Origin: Ordospora colligata OC4
Taxonomy: Eukaryota > Microsporidia > Ordosporidae
Length of the DNA: 64,000 bases
NCBI RefSeq assembly: GCF_000803265.1
Contig: NW_014575406.1
Span: 1-64,000, forward strand
Reading direction: 5' to 3'
This document shows, piece after piece, positions 63,774-64,000 of the stretch. The notes beneath the pieces were generated by a model. That model had not been told where the DNA came from. It saw nothing but the letters and a program-made list of their open reading frames with translations, and did no database searches. The position numbers and the translations under genes are program-made. Numbering within the stretch: the first letter of the stretch is position 1; each line of letters opens with the position of its first letter.

Positions 63774-64000
63774 ATGTCAATAAGAGGTTTAGATGATATG
63801 AAGATGTACCCGAAGCAGAATTTTCTAATGAAGATTCCGCACAAGGCATTTGAAAAAATGAGGATATGCATGGATGGGAACTGGTTTCTTCGTAAATACA
63901 CGGGCACAATGAAGATCCATGAAGGCTTTGTAATGGGGATGGATGAAATTGTCCTTGAGTGTTTAGCACCACTTTTTGAGTTTAAGAAGGAGTATGACAT
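63774..64000 (+). CDS. Unknown protein, 5' part only (cut by window end)
   Basis: An open frame of at least 75 codons runs off the end of the window. It starts MSIRGLDDMKMYPKQN and continues FLRKYTGTMKIHEGF and VMGMDEIVLECLAPLFEFKKEYD. CCCC precedes the ATG by 3 nt (aaaccccaag), matching the local start signal. I do not recognise a family from this part. Confidence 0.7.
   Translation, partial: MSIRGLDDMKMYPKQNFLMKIPHKAFEKMRICMDGNWFLRKYTGTMKIHEGFVMGMDEIVLECLAPLFEFKKEYD

Overview
The window looks like a piece of a microsporidian nuclear genome. It is gene-dense and moderately AT-rich, with about 52 protein genes and 2 tRNAs in 64 kb. Genes lie on both strands, usually with 30-300 bp between them, and no mobile elements were found. 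Most proteins are recognisable eukaryotic or fungal core proteins, many of them shorter than their yeast or human relatives. At least 35 predicted start codons follow a CCC or CCCC motif within about 3-25 nt, and a few follow GGG(G). Such motifs are known transcription and start signals in microsporidia. I used this rule to choose between alternative start codons. One clear intron (24 nt, in rpS17) and one probable 5'-leader intron (27 nt, in rpL11) have the short early-intron architecture known from microsporidian ribosomal protein genes. The species cannot be fixed from the sequence alone.

Layout. 0-12 kb: a leucine-rich-repeat protein, an unknown multi-pass membrane protein, a Ctf4-like protein, LCB1 of serine palmitoyltransferase, a membrane-anchored PDI and a protein with a fungal-looking domain. 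11.6-25 kb: Cdc45, RLP24, uL6 (L9), TFIIF-beta, rpS17 (with intron), SEC11, eL8, single-unit ubiquitin, poly(A) polymerase, histone H2A, HIR1/HIRA, MAK21/NOC1 and JAC1. 25-37 kb: RFC2, a DED1-like helicase, muskelin, a PH-domain protein, a Tup1-like protein, CSE1 and uL5 (L11). 37-48 kb: an LRR/adenylate-cyclase-like protein, glyoxalase II, a CPSF100/Cft2-like protein, an Efr3-like protein, a PLK4-like kinase, an AP mu subunit, tRNA-Thr, SF3b14 and tRNA-Ser. 48-64 kb: CCT4, MPS1, DRE2, RPN2, a Nup82/88-like protein, Nup98, TOA2, glutathione peroxidase, a Sec1/Munc18 protein, a CEF1/CDC5 fragment-like protein, a Rho GTPase and a gene cut by the window end.

The genes are housekeeping genes. They cover replication (Cdc45, Ctf4-like, RFC2), chromatin (H2A, HIR1, Tup1-like), transcription and mRNA processing (TFIIF-beta, TOA2, PAP1, Cft2-like, SF3b14, Cef1), ribosome biogenesis (RLP24, Mak21 and ribosomal proteins), nuclear transport (Nup98, Nup82/88-like, Cse1), secretion (SEC11, PDI, AP mu, SM protein, Rho), protein turnover (ubiquitin, Rpn2, muskelin), mitosis (Mps1, PLK4-like) and Fe-S assembly in mitosome and cytosol (Jac1, Dre2).

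The most interesting observations are as follows. An adenylate-cyclase-like protein appears to have lost catalytic residues. A polo kinase has PLK4-like C-terminal architecture. A Nup98 ends exactly at the usual autocleavage site. A mu-adaptin reading frame ends inside an antisense tRNA gene. A muskelin orthologue is present. Two very short introns coexist with retained spliceosome subunits. I found no CRISPR, phage or clearly novel multi-gene system.
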